From NCBI GenBank assembly GCA_028290305.1, contig JAQGKC010000318.1, positions 3,484 to 67,483 of the forward strand: a DNA stretch of 64,000 nt. Direction: 5' to 3'. This document shows, one piece after another, positions 18,758 to 28,074 of the stretch (positions within the stretch are counted from its first letter, which is position 1; every line of letters begins with the position of its first letter). The notes under the pieces were generated by a model, which was not told the origin of the DNA, did no database searches, and saw nothing but the letters and a program-made list of their open reading frames with translations. The translations under genes and the position numbers were made by a program. Source of the DNA: Bradyrhizobium sp. GTDB taxonomy: Bacteria > Pseudomonadota > Alphaproteobacteria > Rhizobiales > Xanthobacteraceae.

Positions 18758-20094
18758 GCGCGCCGGTTATCCTGGCGCTGATGTCGTTCTGCTTTTTGTT
18801 TTTCGGCTATCTCGGCGTGCCCGTGCCATTTTCCTTGATGGCGGGTGTCTTCGTGGGCGCGATACTGGCGGACGTTTCGCTCGCCGCCATTATCCAGAAA
18901 ATCTTCGATGGCGTCGATTCCGAAGCGCTGCTGGCGATCCCGTTTTTCCTTCTGGTCGGCGAGCTCATGAGTTCGGCGAATGTCGTGGTGCGGATCGCCA
19001 ATCTGTCATTGTCGCTGGTCGGGCACATCAGGGGCGGGCTGTCGCAGGTCGTGGTCGTCTTCAGCATGTTCTTCTCGGAGATGTCGGGGTCGACCACCGC
19101 CGACGTCGCCGTCATGAGCCGCGCGCTGGGCGGCCCGATGAAGCGCGAAGGCTACAGCCCCGCCTTCATCGCGGCGATCATCGCGTCCGCGTCCACCATC
19201 GCGGCGCTGGTGCCGCCGAGCATCACCGCCGTGGTCTATGGCGCGGTCGGCAATGTCTCGATCGCCGGGCTGTTCATGGCGGGTGTGGTGCCCGGTTTGA
19301 TGATCGGCTTCGGCCTGATGATCTATTGCTATTTCTTCGGGCCCTCCGGCATGCGCAAGCCGCGCGCGCCGATGCGTCAGGTGGTTTTCGCAGCCGGCGA
19401 TGCCGCGCTTCCGCTGATGATCCCCGTGATCCTGCTCGGCGGCATTCTCACCGGCTGGTTCACTCCGACGGAGGCCGGGGTCGTCGCGGTTGTTTATATC
19501 ATCGCGGTGGTGATCCCCGCGCTCAACCGCGGGCACTTGCGGAAAATTCCCTATGATTTCTGCCTGGCCGGGCTGATCTTCTCGCTGCCCCTGATCACCA
19601 TCGGCGCCGCCAATGCCTTCGGCTGGATGCTGGCCTATCTGCGTGGCGCCATCGTGATCGCCGACTGGATTACCTCGATTGCCGGCAACAATCCGCAATA
19701 CATGATGCTGTTGCTGGTGCTGCTGTTCACCGTCGTCGGCGATTTCATCGAACCGGTGCCGACCATCATCATCTTTATGCCGCTGGTGAATGCGCTCACG
19801 CAGGCAGGCGACATCAACGGCGTGCATATGGGTGTGGTGCTGATCGCGACACTGGCGTTTGGATTGATCACGCCGCCCTACGGGCTGGTGCTGCTGATGG
19901 CGTCGAAATTCGTCGGCGTCAGTTTCGGCAAGGCGCTGCGCGCGGCGTTGCCGATCTATGTGGTGTTCCTGGTAACGATCTGCTTCACGATCTATTTCCC
20001 GAAGGTGGTGCTGTGGCTGCCGAAGCAGATGATTCCGGAATCGGTCGGCTGCTTCAAGTCGCCGGCGGGGACCGGATATATTTGTCCGAATTGA
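18754..20094 (+). CDS. dctM: TRAP transporter large permease subunit (DctM family)
   Basis: 446 residues, GTG start 18754 overlapping dctQ (GTGA). About 12 hydrophobic helices; characteristic DctM segments include IPFFLLVGELMSSANVVVRI, FSEMSGSTTADVAVM, TIAALVPPSITAVVYGAVG and GLITPPYGLVLLMASKF. It forms the sodium-driven channel for the acid bound by DctP. The C-terminal tail of about 20 residues (VGCFKSPAGTGYICPN) is longer than usual and holds two cysteines. The gene converges with an enoyl-CoA hydratase gene across a short palindromic repeat. Confidence 0.93.
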   Translation: MSAPVILALMSFCFLFFGYLGVPVPFSLMAGVFVGAILADVSLAAIIQKIFDGVDSEALLAIPFFLLVGELMSSANVVVRIANLSLSLVGHIRGGLSQVVVVFSMFFSEMSGSTTADVAVMSRALGGPMKREGYSPAFIAAIIASASTIAALVPPSITAVVYGAVGNVSIAGLFMAGVVPGLMIGFGLMIYCYFFGPSGMRKPRAPMRQVVFAAGDAALPLMIPVILLGGILTGWFTPTEAGVVAVVYIIAVVIPALNRGHLRKIPYDFCLAGLIFSLPLITIGAANAFGWMLAYLRGAIVIADWITSIAGNNPQYMMLLLVLLFTVVGDFIEPVPTIIIFMPLVNALTQAGDINGVHMGVVLIATLAFGLITPPYGLVLLMASKFVGVSFGKALRAALPIYVVFLVTICFTIYFPKVVLWLPKQMIPESVGCFKSPAGTGYICPN

Positions 20095-20119
20095 ATCCGT
20101 TGCTTACAACAGAACCAAC

Positions 20120-20145
20120 GTCGTCCCCGCGTTCGCGTGGACGAC
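20120..20145. repeat. Short palindromic repeat (gtcgtcc...ggacgac)
   Basis: gtcgtcc at 20120-20126 and ggacgac at 20139-20145 flank ccgcgttcgcgt. Same family as the repeat at 12889-13011, here between the 3' ends of two convergent genes, where it may act as a bidirectional terminator. Confidence 0.6.
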
Positions 20146-20159
20146 AACTGTCTTACCCG

Positions 20160-20966
20160 CTACTTCCCCTTGCTCGTGAACTTCTTCACCGCGACACGGA
20201 ATTCATCTGTGTGCATGCAGTCGATGATGGCGTCTCGTTCGGCGTCGAGCTGCGCTTCGATCGGCGTCACAGGCGCGCGGTGGATCAGCGCTTTGGTTGC
20301 CGCCAGCGCCGCCGGCGCGTTTTGCGCCAGACGATGCGCCAGTTCGCGGGTCGCCGCTTTCAGTTCAACCGCGGGGACGATTTTGGCGACCAGACCCCAG
20401 GCATGAGCCTGGGCCGCCGAAAAGCTGTCCTCGGCGAGATAGATCTGCATGGCGCGCCGCGTGCCGACGCTGGCGACCACGCCGACAGTGCCGCCGCCGT
20501 CAGGCGATACGCCGAGCTTGGCGTAGGCCGGAGTGAAGCGGGCGTCTTCCGCTGATATGCAGAGGTCCGCCACGAAGGCGAGCGAGAGCCCGGCGCCGGC
20601 GGCCGAGCCGTGCACGCTGGCGAGCACGATTTTCGGCATCCGCCGCAGCGTCGTGATGAAGGCGTGGTAATGCAGCAGCAGCTCTCCGACCACGGGGGCA
20701 ATGTTGTCAGCGGCGGCGGCAGCGCCGATTGTTTGCAGATCGCCGCCGCCACAGAACGCGCGGCCTTCGCCGTCGATGACGAGCACACGGATATCGTCTG
20801 ACGCCTCGACCTCCGCGCTGAGCTGCTCGAGTTTCTTCGCGATCGAAAGATCGATCGAGTTGAAGCTGGCCGGCCGGTTGAGCGTGATGGTGGCGATCGG
20901 GCCCTCGAGCCGGAGCAGCGCCGGATCGTCGGGAAGGGCGGTGGTGGCGTGATCGGGTGTCGGCAT
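20160..20966 (-). CDS. Enoyl-CoA hydratase/isomerase family protein
   Basis: 268 residues, ATG at 20966 (MPTPDHATTALPDDP). Crotonase fold: the CoA oxyanion segment DGEGRAFCGGGDLQ, the second segment SVHGSAAGAGLSLAFVADL and ARFTPAYAKLGVSPDGGGT. A glycine-rich active-site loop with aspartate (SPDGGGT) instead of the glutamates of classical hydratases suggests an isomerase or a hydratase with other specificity. It has its own upstream region, divergent from a P450 gene. Role probably in fatty-acid or aromatic-acid CoA ester degradation. Confidence 0.9.
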   Translation of the reverse strand: MPTPDHATTALPDDPALLRLEGPIATITLNRPASFNSIDLSIAKKLEQLSAEVEASDDIRVLVIDGEGRAFCGGGDLQTIGAAAAADNIAPVVGELLLHYHAFITTLRRMPKIVLASVHGSAAGAGLSLAFVADLCISAEDARFTPAYAKLGVSPDGGGTVGVVASVGTRRAMQIYLAEDSFSAAQAHAWGLVAKIVPAVELKAATRELAHRLAQNAPAALAATKALIHRAPVTPIEAQLDAERDAIIDCMHTDEFRVAVKKFTSKGK

Positions 20967-21112
20967 CTGGAAAAGGCCCGGTGTCGTGGAGCTTGGCGGG
21001 CATTTAAATAGCAGAAGGCAAGAGGTGACAATCCCCGGCGAAGTCTGCAAAATGCGGACAAGCGGCCGAGCGGATCACCGCATTGCAACAGCCGGCAACG
21101 GGAGTAGGCGTC

Positions 21113-22315
21113 GTGAGCGATCAAACAACCTTGAGCCGTCCGGTCTCCACCATCGATCCGTTTTCGCACGGGTTCCTGCGCGATCCCTACCCGCATCACG
21201 AGGCGTTGCGTGAGGCGGGGCCTGTGGTGTGGCTCGAGCAATACGGGATATGGACAATGGCCCGGCATCAGGAGGTCCGCGATGCGCTGACCGATTGGCA
21301 GACCTATTGTTCGTCGGCCGGCGTCGGCTTGAGCGACTTCCGGAAGGAACCGCCGTGGCGTCCGCCCAGCATCATTCTGGAAGCCGATCCGCCGTTGCAT
21401 ACCCGCACCCGCGCGGTGCTGACGCGCATCCTGTCGCCGGCAGCCATCAAGATCTTGCGGGAAACGTTCGAACGAGAGGCGGAATTGCTGGTCGCGCGAC
21501 TGGTCGAGCAGCGCGAATTCGACGGCGTCAAAGACCTGGCGGAGGCCTATCCGCTGAAGGTGTTTCCGGACGCGGTAGGACTTTCCGAAGAAGGCCGTGA
21601 GAACCTGCTGCCATACGGCAGCATGGTGTTCAATTCGTTCGGCCCGCGCAACGACCTGTTTGATCAGGCGATGGCCAACGCCGGTCCGGTCCGCGACTGG
21701 ATCATGTCAAAATGCAGCCGCGCGGCGCTGGCGCCGGGTGGGCTCGGCATGCAGATTTTTGAAGCCGTCGATGCCGGTGAGTTGGCGGAGGACGAAGCCG
21801 GCATGCTGGTGCGTTCGTTTCTTTCGGCCGGTATCGATACCACGGTCTACGGGCTCGGTAATGCGCTGCACTGCTTTGTCAGTTACCCCGAGCAATGGCG
21901 CACTCTTCGTGAAAACCCGGCCCTCATCCGCGGCGCCTTCGAAGAGGTGTTGCGCTTTGAAGCGCCGGTGCAGACCTTCTTCCGCACCACCACCAAGGCG
22001 GTTGACGTCTCCGGCGTGGCGATAGGCGATGGCGAGAAGGTGCTGCTGTTTCTCGCCTCCGCCAACCGCGACCCGCGCCGTTGGGATAAACCTGACACGT
22101 TCGATGTCCGGCGCCGCGCGACCGGGCATATGACCTTCGGTACCGGCATTCATGGCTGCGTCGGGCAGGCCGTGGCGCGGCTCGAAAGCGAGGCGATTTT
22201 TGCCGCGCTCGCCAAGCGAGTTGCGTCGTTCGAACTGACAGGCAAACCCACGCTGCGGCTGAACAATACGCTGCGCGGGCTCGATACCCTGCCGCTTCGC
22301 ATCGTTCCGGCCTGA
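21113..22315 (+). CDS. Cytochrome P450, CYP199-like
   Basis: 400 residues, GTG start 21113 with ggagtagg upstream. P450 landmarks: I-helix Ala239-Gly240-Ile-Asp242-Thr-Thr, K-helix Glu278-x2-Arg281, and haem ligand Cys349 in FGTGIHGCVGQ. Long segments (CSSAGVGLSDFRKE, PWRPPSIILEADPP, AEAYPLKVFPDAVGL, TPVQTFFRTTT-like SPVQTFFRTTTK region, NNTLRGL) match CYP199A2 of Rhodopseudomonas palustris, which demethylates para-methoxybenzoate and oxidises other para-substituted benzoates. A similar aromatic-acid role is likely. The electron partner reductase follows 4 bases downstream, but no [2Fe-2S] ferredoxin gene is present between or after them. Confidence 0.9.
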   Translation: MSDQTTLSRPVSTIDPFSHGFLRDPYPHHEALREAGPVVWLEQYGIWTMARHQEVRDALTDWQTYCSSAGVGLSDFRKEPPWRPPSIILEADPPLHTRTRAVLTRILSPAAIKILRETFEREAELLVARLVEQREFDGVKDLAEAYPLKVFPDAVGLSEEGRENLLPYGSMVFNSFGPRNDLFDQAMANAGPVRDWIMSKCSRAALAPGGLGMQIFEAVDAGELAEDEAGMLVRSFLSAGIDTTVYGLGNALHCFVSYPEQWRTLRENPALIRGAFEEVLRFEAPVQTFFRTTTKAVDVSGVAIGDGEKVLLFLASANRDPRRWDKPDTFDVRRRATGHMTFGTGIHGCVGQAVARLESEAIFAALAKRVASFELTGKPTLRLNNTLRGLDTLPLRIVPA

Positions 22316-22319
22316 CCAG

Positions 22320-23540
22320 ATGACGCAGGGACCAGTTCTGATCGTCGGCGCGGGCCATGCGGGTTTCCAGCTCGCGGCATCGCTGCGGCAACATGGCTAT
22401 AGCGAACGCATCGGCCTTGTTAACGACGAGGCTCATCTGCCGTATCAGCGGCCGCCTCTGTCCAAGGCCTATCTGAAAGGCGGCGGCGGTCCGGATAGCC
22501 TGATGTTTCGTCCGGACAAGTTTTACCGCGAACAGAATATCGAACTGATCGCCGACCGCGTCGTCTCCATCGATCGCGGTACGCGCCGGCTGCTGCTCGC
22601 ATCGGGCGCGTCGCTCGATTACGGGCAACTGGTGCTGGCCACCGGCGCGCGCAATCGCCTGCTCGATATCCCCAACGCCAATCTCGAAGACGTGCGCTAC
22701 CTGCGAACGCTGGACGAAAGCGAGGCGTTGCGGCAGCGGATCGCGTCGGGTCAACGCGTCGTTGTCATCGGTGCAGGGTTCATCGGTCTGGAATTCGCCG
22801 CTACCGCGCGAGCCAAGGGTCTTGAGGTGGATGTGCTGGAACTCGGCGCGCGCGTCATGGCGCGGGCGGTGACCACGGAAATCTCGGAATTTTTTCAAAA
22901 CAGGCACACCGCGGCGGGCATTCGCATTCATCTCGGCGTGCAGGCCACCAGTATCGAAAGCGATGGAGCGAAGGTGACCGGTGTCAGCCTCAGCGACGGA
23001 CGGCACGTGCCGGCCGATCTTGTCGTGGTCGGCGTCGGTGTCTTGCCCAATGTCGAACTGGCTGATGAAGCCGGCCTGCCGGTCGCGGCCGGAATCATCG
23101 TCAACGAGCAATTGCTGACGTCGGATCCTGACATCTCCGCGATCGGCGACTGCGCGCTGTTCGCAAGTCCGCGCTTCGGCGCGTCGCTGCGGCTGGAGTC
23201 CGTGCAGAACGCCACCGATCACGCGCGCTGTGTTGCGGCGCGGCTGACCGGCGATGCGAAAACCTATGATGGCCTGCCATGGTTCTGGAGCGATCAGGGC
23301 CCCGACAAGCTTCAGATCGCAGGCCTGACCACGGGATACGATCACGTCGTGGTGCGCGGCGATCGTGGCGAGGGATCGTTCTCGGCATTCTGCTACAAAT
23401 CCGGACAACTCGTTGGAGTCGAGTCGATCAACCGCGCCGGGGATCACGTGTTTGGTCGCCGCATCCTCGCCATGAACCGGTCGATCGAACCGGAACAGGC
23501 GGCGGATACCAGCTTCGATTTGAAGGGCGCGCTGGGTTAG
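22320..23540 (+). CDS. Ferredoxin reductase (NAD(P)H-dependent, FAD)
   Basis: 406 residues, ATG 22320, 4 bases after the P450 stop, so co-transcribed. FAD motif VLIVGAGHAGFQLAASLR (about 5-22), NADH motif RVVVIGAGFIGLEFAATAR (about 145-163), and FAD-contact segment DISAIGDCALFAS. Length and order match putidaredoxin reductase and palustrisredoxin reductase. It should deliver NADH electrons to a [2Fe-2S] ferredoxin that reduces the P450; the ferredoxin must be encoded elsewhere. It converges with a sugar kinase gene. Confidence 0.92.
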   Translation: MTQGPVLIVGAGHAGFQLAASLRQHGYSERIGLVNDEAHLPYQRPPLSKAYLKGGGGPDSLMFRPDKFYREQNIELIADRVVSIDRGTRRLLLASGASLDYGQLVLATGARNRLLDIPNANLEDVRYLRTLDESEALRQRIASGQRVVVIGAGFIGLEFAATARAKGLEVDVLELGARVMARAVTTEISEFFQNRHTAAGIRIHLGVQATSIESDGAKVTGVSLSDGRHVPADLVVVGVGVLPNVELADEAGLPVAAGIIVNEQLLTSDPDISAIGDCALFASPRFGASLRLESVQNATDHARCVAARLTGDAKTYDGLPWFWSDQGPDKLQIAGLTTGYDHVVVRGDRGEGSFSAFCYKSGQLVGVESINRAGDHVFGRRILAMNRSIEPEQAADTSFDLKGALG

Positions 23541-23576
23541 GCTGCTTTTTCTCGCCGGGACGACCCGGGGAGATGT

Positions 23577-24470
23577 TTACGCCCCGACCTGAAACTCCTG
23601 CCTGACGGCCTCGATGTCGGCAAGCATCGGCAATCCGGCTTCGTTGCCGAGACGCTGGATTTTGTAAGTCGATGCCGCGCGTGCGAAATCGAAATGGTCG
23701 TGCCAGCTTTTGCCGGGATTATTGAGGTAGGAATAGATATAGGCGCCGTGGAACACGTCGCCGGCGCCGTTGGTATCGAGCACGCGTTCGCGCGGGATCT
23801 GAAGTGCGGGAAGCGCGCGAATCGCGCCGCTCTCGTCGTACCAGAGCAGGCCGCGTTCTCCCATGGTGACGCCGCCGACCCGGCAGCCTCGGCTCTTGAG
23901 ATAATCCAGCATCTTTTCGGGCGTGAGGTCCATCTGTTCGCACAACCGCTCGGCGACGATGGCGACGTCGATGAATTCCAGCAGTTCGTGGGTGTTGGTC
24001 CGCAGCCCACCGCCATCGAGCGATGTCAGGATGCCGGCCTCGCGGCACAGTTTCGCATAATGGATCGCGGCGTCCGGCTGATGACCGTCGACATGCAGTG
24101 CGCGGCAAGTGCCGAGGTTCAGCAGCGGAAACGGGTGGATGTGCTCGTCGTCGCGGCAGCGCACGATCGCCCGCTTGCCGTCCTTCGGCATGATGAACGA
24201 CAGCGACGAGGTCTGGACCTTCCTCGGATGCACCGAGATGCCGTATTTCGCCGTCATGTCCTGAAACATCCGGCCGAGCCAGTCATTGGCCACGGTCGCG
24301 AGCAGGTCCGGCACGATTCCGAGCTTGGCACAGCAGAATGCCGCTGTGACTGCATTGCCGCCGAATGAGACAGCATAGGCCGATGCGACGTGTTTTTCGT
24401 CGCCGGTCGGCATGTGGTCGGTAATGAAGGTAACGTCGATATAGGTTTGTCCGATGAAGAGGGCCTGCAT
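23577..24470 (-). CDS. PfkB-family sugar kinase
   Basis: 297 residues, ATG at 24470 (MQALFIGQTYIDV). PfkB signature 1 region VSFGGNAVTAAFCCAKLG (about 35-52) and signature 2 DTNGAGDVFHGAYI with catalytic base Asp238. ATP-dependent phosphorylation of a sugar or nucleoside is expected. Upstream codons in frame to 24524 are not needed. Divergent from the glutamate/leucine dehydrogenase gene with a 223-base spacer in which I see no clear operator. Confidence 0.9.
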   Translation of the reverse strand: MQALFIGQTYIDVTFITDHMPTGDEKHVASAYAVSFGGNAVTAAFCCAKLGIVPDLLATVANDWLGRMFQDMTAKYGISVHPRKVQTSSLSFIMPKDGKRAIVRCRDDEHIHPFPLLNLGTCRALHVDGHQPDAAIHYAKLCREAGILTSLDGGGLRTNTHELLEFIDVAIVAERLCEQMDLTPEKMLDYLKSRGCRVGGVTMGERGLLWYDESGAIRALPALQIPRERVLDTNGAGDVFHGAYIYSYLNNPGKSWHDHFDFARAASTYKIQRLGNEAGLPMLADIEAVRQEFQVGA

Positions 24471-24693
24471 TCGTTTTCCGTCGTGGCTGATGGGGTGGTC
24501 CCGGCCGGCGGCATACATTAGCACCGGTTATGCCGGATCATTCGCTAAAATTATTCGCAAGTCCGCCATTCTATTCGCTTGAGATAGCCCTATGGCGGGA
24601 CTACGACCGTCTCCTGGCGTCGTCAGCGTGCTGCGGATTTAACGGCCTGCGCTGTTCTGAGTTCCTGACAGCGAGATCAGAGGGGGGAGAGCG

Positions 24694-25953
24694 ATGACCG
24701 TCTATTCCGGTCCGGTGTTCGACATGGCGGTGAACCAGTTCGGGGTCATCGCCAATCATCTGTCGATCCCGATGGATGAACGCGACCGTCTGTTGTTGCC
24801 GAAACGGGCGATCACGGTCTCTTGTCCGATCCATCGCGATGACGGCTCGGTTGCGGTGTTCGAGGGGTATCGCGTGCAGCATCACCTCACGCTCGGTCCC
24901 ACCAAAGGCGGCACACGGTTTTCTCCCAGTGTCGATATCGGCGAAGTGGCAGCGCTCGCGATCTGGATGAGTTGGAAATGCGCGCTGGTCGGCTTGCCCT
25001 ATGGCGGCGCCAAGGGCGGGGTAAATGTCGATCTCTCCACCATCTCCAAGCGCGAGTTGGAGGCGCTGTCGCGGCGCTATATGCAGGAGATGATTCCGTT
25101 CGTCGGGCCGCACACCGACGTGATGGCCCCCGACATGGGCACCAATGAACAGGTGATGGCCTGGTTCATGGACACCTATTCGATGTATCAGGGGCAGACC
25201 GTGACCGAGATCGTCACCGGCAAGCCGGTCGCCTCCGGCGGCACGCTTGGCCGGCGCGAAGCCACCGGCCGCGGGGTTGCGTATCTCGCCAAGCGGGTGA
25301 TGAAAGAACTTTCGATCGTCCTGAGCAATGCCACCGCCGTGATCCAGGGTTTCGGCAATGTCGGTTCCTATGCGGCGCTCGAATTGCATCAGTTCGGCCT
25401 CAAGGTGATCGCGGTCAGCGATCACACCGGCGCGCTTCACGATCCGACCGGTCTCGATATCCCGGCGTTGATGCGGCACGCGAGCGAGCATGGCAGCATT
25501 GCGGGGTTTTCCAATCAGTTGCAGTTTGATCCCGCTCAAATTCTCACGCTGCCCTGCGATGTGCTGGTGCCGGCGGCGATGGAGCGTGTGATCGACGCGC
25601 GTGTTGCGGAAAACCTGAAGTGCCGGGTGCTGGCGGAAGGCGCCAACGGCCCGACCACGCCGGACGCCGATCTGGTGCTGGATAAGCGGCGGGATGAAGT
25701 CTTTCTTATTCCGGACATCCTCTGCAACTCCGGCGGCGTTGTAGTCAGCTATTTCGAATGGGTGCAGGATTTGCAGCAATTGTTCTGGGAAGAAGAGGAA
25801 GTGATGCGGCGCGAATATCACATCCTCGATCGCGCGTTCGACCAGATGGTGATGCGCGCAAAAGCCGACAATATTTCCCACCGCACCGCCGCGATGGCGA
25901 TCGGTGTGGAAAAGGTCCGCGCCGCGAAGAACACACGGGGGCTTTTCCCGTGA
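24694..25953 (+). CDS. Glu/Leu/Phe/Val dehydrogenase
   Basis: 419 residues, ATG 24694 with aggggggagagcg upstream. Family residues: Lys71 (GPTKGGTRF), Lys95 (MSWKCALVGLPYGGAKGGV) and Lys107, then the Rossmann motif GFGNVGSYAALELHQFG. It interconverts glutamate (or another amino acid) and its 2-oxoacid with NAD(P). Ends overlapping the start of a VOC-family gene (GTGA), which is an unusual partner. Substrate between glutamate and branched-chain amino acids cannot be decided. Confidence 0.92.
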   Translation: MTVYSGPVFDMAVNQFGVIANHLSIPMDERDRLLLPKRAITVSCPIHRDDGSVAVFEGYRVQHHLTLGPTKGGTRFSPSVDIGEVAALAIWMSWKCALVGLPYGGAKGGVNVDLSTISKRELEALSRRYMQEMIPFVGPHTDVMAPDMGTNEQVMAWFMDTYSMYQGQTVTEIVTGKPVASGGTLGRREATGRGVAYLAKRVMKELSIVLSNATAVIQGFGNVGSYAALELHQFGLKVIAVSDHTGALHDPTGLDIPALMRHASEHGSIAGFSNQLQFDPAQILTLPCDVLVPAAMERVIDARVAENLKCRVLAEGANGPTTPDADLVLDKRRDEVFLIPDILCNSGGVVVSYFEWVQDLQQLFWEEEEVMRREYHILDRAFDQMVMRAKADNISHRTAAMAIGVEKVRAAKNTRGLFP

Positions 25954-26798
25954 TCACCGGGCTCGATCACGTTGTTGTTCTGGTCGGCGACATCAAGGCC
26001 GGTGCCATGGCCTACCAGACGTTGTTTGCACGCACGCCGGCCTGGCAAAACACCGGCGACGGCGCCGACCGTGTGTTGTTCACGCTTGACAACATGACAC
26101 TGGAGCTGATGTCGCCCAACGGCGAGAGCGCGACCGCGGATCGAATCCGTGCGGTTCTTGCGGAGCAGGGCGAAGGGCTGGCGAGCCTCTGTTTTCGTAC
26201 CGGTGACATCGCGAAAATGCATCGCAGGCTGGATCGGCTCACGTTGAAACCGGAACCGGTCGCCGAGGCCGAAAGCCGTGACGCGACATCAGGTGCCACG
26301 TTGTCGTGGAAGCGGACTCGCGCGGCAACCGACGCCACGCGCGGCGTGCGGCTGTTCTTCCTCGAACTGGCAAAGGAGCGCCCGCTCTCGGTCCGAACCG
26401 CGCCGGCATCGATTACCGCGATGGACCATGTGGTGATCTCGACCGGTGATCCCGAACGGGCAGCCGCGCTCTACGGCGCACGGCTTGGCCTCGATATGGC
26501 GCTCGACCGTTCGCATCCGGACTGGGGCCGGCTGATGTTCTTTCGTTGCGGCGATCTCATTGTCGAGGTGGTGCATCGGCCGGGCAAGGACGATGACGCG
26601 GCGCATGACAAGCTCTGGGGCATGAGCTGGCGTGTCGCCGACATTGATGCGACGCGGGCGCGGCTCGTGTCGGCAGGAGTCGACGCGTCCGAGGTGCGCT
26701 CCGGCCGCAAGCCGGGGACGCGGGTACTCACGGTGCGCAACGGCACCTGCGGCATTCCCACGCTGCTGGTGGAGCGCACGGCGCGGGTGGTATCCTGA
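25950..26798 (+). CDS. Two-domain VOC (glyoxalase-like) protein
   Basis: 282 residues, GTG start 25950 overlapping the dehydrogenase stop by 4 bases (MITGLDHVVVLVGD). Two vicinal-oxygen-chelate modules: about residues 3-150 (GLDHVVVLVGDIKAGAMAY, LDNMTLELMSPNG) and about 155-280 (MDHVVISTGDPERAAALYG, DLIVEVVHRP, CGIPTLLVER). Metal-binding His and Glu positions of glyoxalase/dioxygenase families are plausible in both. Coupling with the dehydrogenase suggests a joint task. Function not known. Confidence 0.82.
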   Translation: MITGLDHVVVLVGDIKAGAMAYQTLFARTPAWQNTGDGADRVLFTLDNMTLELMSPNGESATADRIRAVLAEQGEGLASLCFRTGDIAKMHRRLDRLTLKPEPVAEAESRDATSGATLSWKRTRAATDATRGVRLFFLELAKERPLSVRTAPASITAMDHVVISTGDPERAAALYGARLGLDMALDRSHPDWGRLMFFRCGDLIVEVVHRPGKDDDAAHDKLWGMSWRVADIDATRARLVSAGVDASEVRSGRKPGTRVLTVRNGTCGIPTLLVERTARVVS

Positions 26799-26829
26799 AC
26801 GAGTGTCGCGGTCCTCACCATGAGGGCCA

Positions 26830-27921
26830 CTAAGCATCCACGCCAACAATGTCGGCGACATTTTTCACGCCATCTCGCGCCAGCAATGCCGCAAGGCCTT
26901 TTGTGATCGTGCGCACGACGCCAGGTCCCTGATAGATCAGCGCGGTGAGCAATTGCACCAGCGACGCGCCCAGACGGATTTTGGCATAGGCTTCCTCAGC
27001 CGTGGAAATACCGCCGGCGCCGATCAGAACGTGACGCTTGCGATCCATTCGCCGGAAGGTCTCGCGGATGCAGAGGTCGGCAAGTGGCGCCGCTGGCAGA
27101 CCGGATACCGCGCCCGGCAGTTCGCGCCACATTTGCGCAGGACTGCGCATTCCCTGGGGCTTGACCGACGGCAGATTGAACATGAAACCGGAGATGAAAT
27201 CGCGCCCATCGGCCGCGGCTAGCACCCGTTCGATCGCCTCAATGCCGCCGAGTGGGGACACTTTCAGAAATACCGGCAGCCCTGGTTTCATTTGGCCAAG
27301 CGCCGTGAGGCAAGCATCGAGATGTGCGGCGTCGGCGAAGAAATCGCGGCCGTCCACGGTGTTCGGGCACGACAGGTTCAGCATCAAATAATCCGCATGT
27401 GGCGCCATCGCCTTGGCCGCAGCGACGTATTCGCCGATGATCTGATCCGCATTCAGGGTAGCCGCGCCCGGCCCGCGATTGGTGACCACGAGATTGATGC
27501 CAAGCGGCACCGGCAAGCGCGTCCCCGCCAGGCGCTTCGCAATCGCCTCGGCGCCATCATTCGGCAGGCCGTAATGCACGACGATGGCCTCATCACCGGG
27601 CAGGCGCCACAGCCGGGGCTTTGGATTGCCGCTGGATGGGTCGATGGAGATCGAACCGATCTCGACAGAGCCGAAGCCGAGGCCGGCGAGCGCACGAATC
27701 GCCGAACCGCTTTTGTCAAAGCCGGCGGCAAGTCCGATCGGGTTAGGGAAATGCAGGCCGGCCACGTCGGCTGCAAGCCTGTCATCGTCGATGCACGTCG
27801 CGGTCCGCATCGCTCCGGCCGCCCAGCCGAGATGCGCACCTGCCGCAATTGCGAGGTGATGCGCGGTCTCCGGATCGAGCTGGAACGCGAGCGGGCGAAT
27901 AAATCTCGAATAGAACCTCAT
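26830..27921 (-). CDS. pyrD: Dihydroorotate dehydrogenase (quinone), class 2
   Basis: 363 residues, ATG at 27921 (MRFYSRFIRPLAF). The N-terminal membrane-associating helices of class 2 enzymes are present, followed by the TIM barrel with VAGLHFPNPIGLAAGFDK, VVTNRGPGAATLNAD, LMLNLSCPNT, VFLKVSPLGG and HVLIGAGGISTAEEAYAKIRLGASLVQLLTALIYQGPG (FMN phosphate site). It oxidises dihydroorotate to orotate in pyrimidine synthesis with ubiquinone. Apparently monocistronic; convergent with the VOC gene. Confidence 0.95.
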   Translation of the reverse strand: MRFYSRFIRPLAFQLDPETAHHLAIAAGAHLGWAAGAMRTATCIDDDRLAADVAGLHFPNPIGLAAGFDKSGSAIRALAGLGFGSVEIGSISIDPSSGNPKPRLWRLPGDEAIVVHYGLPNDGAEAIAKRLAGTRLPVPLGINLVVTNRGPGAATLNADQIIGEYVAAAKAMAPHADYLMLNLSCPNTVDGRDFFADAAHLDACLTALGQMKPGLPVFLKVSPLGGIEAIERVLAAADGRDFISGFMFNLPSVKPQGMRSPAQMWRELPGAVSGLPAAPLADLCIRETFRRMDRKRHVLIGAGGISTAEEAYAKIRLGASLVQLLTALIYQGPGVVRTITKGLAALLARDGVKNVADIVGVDA

Positions 27922-28074
27922 GTTCGGATCATAAACATGTGGGCGTCTGTGATGCTACGGTTGTGCGACATGATTCATTCTCAAACCACCTCGCGCGTGC
28001 TACACGCGATGTCCTGCGTCCGTGTCTGATAAGATGCTTTACGGGGTATCACTGAGTGACGGGGTCTTCCTGAT

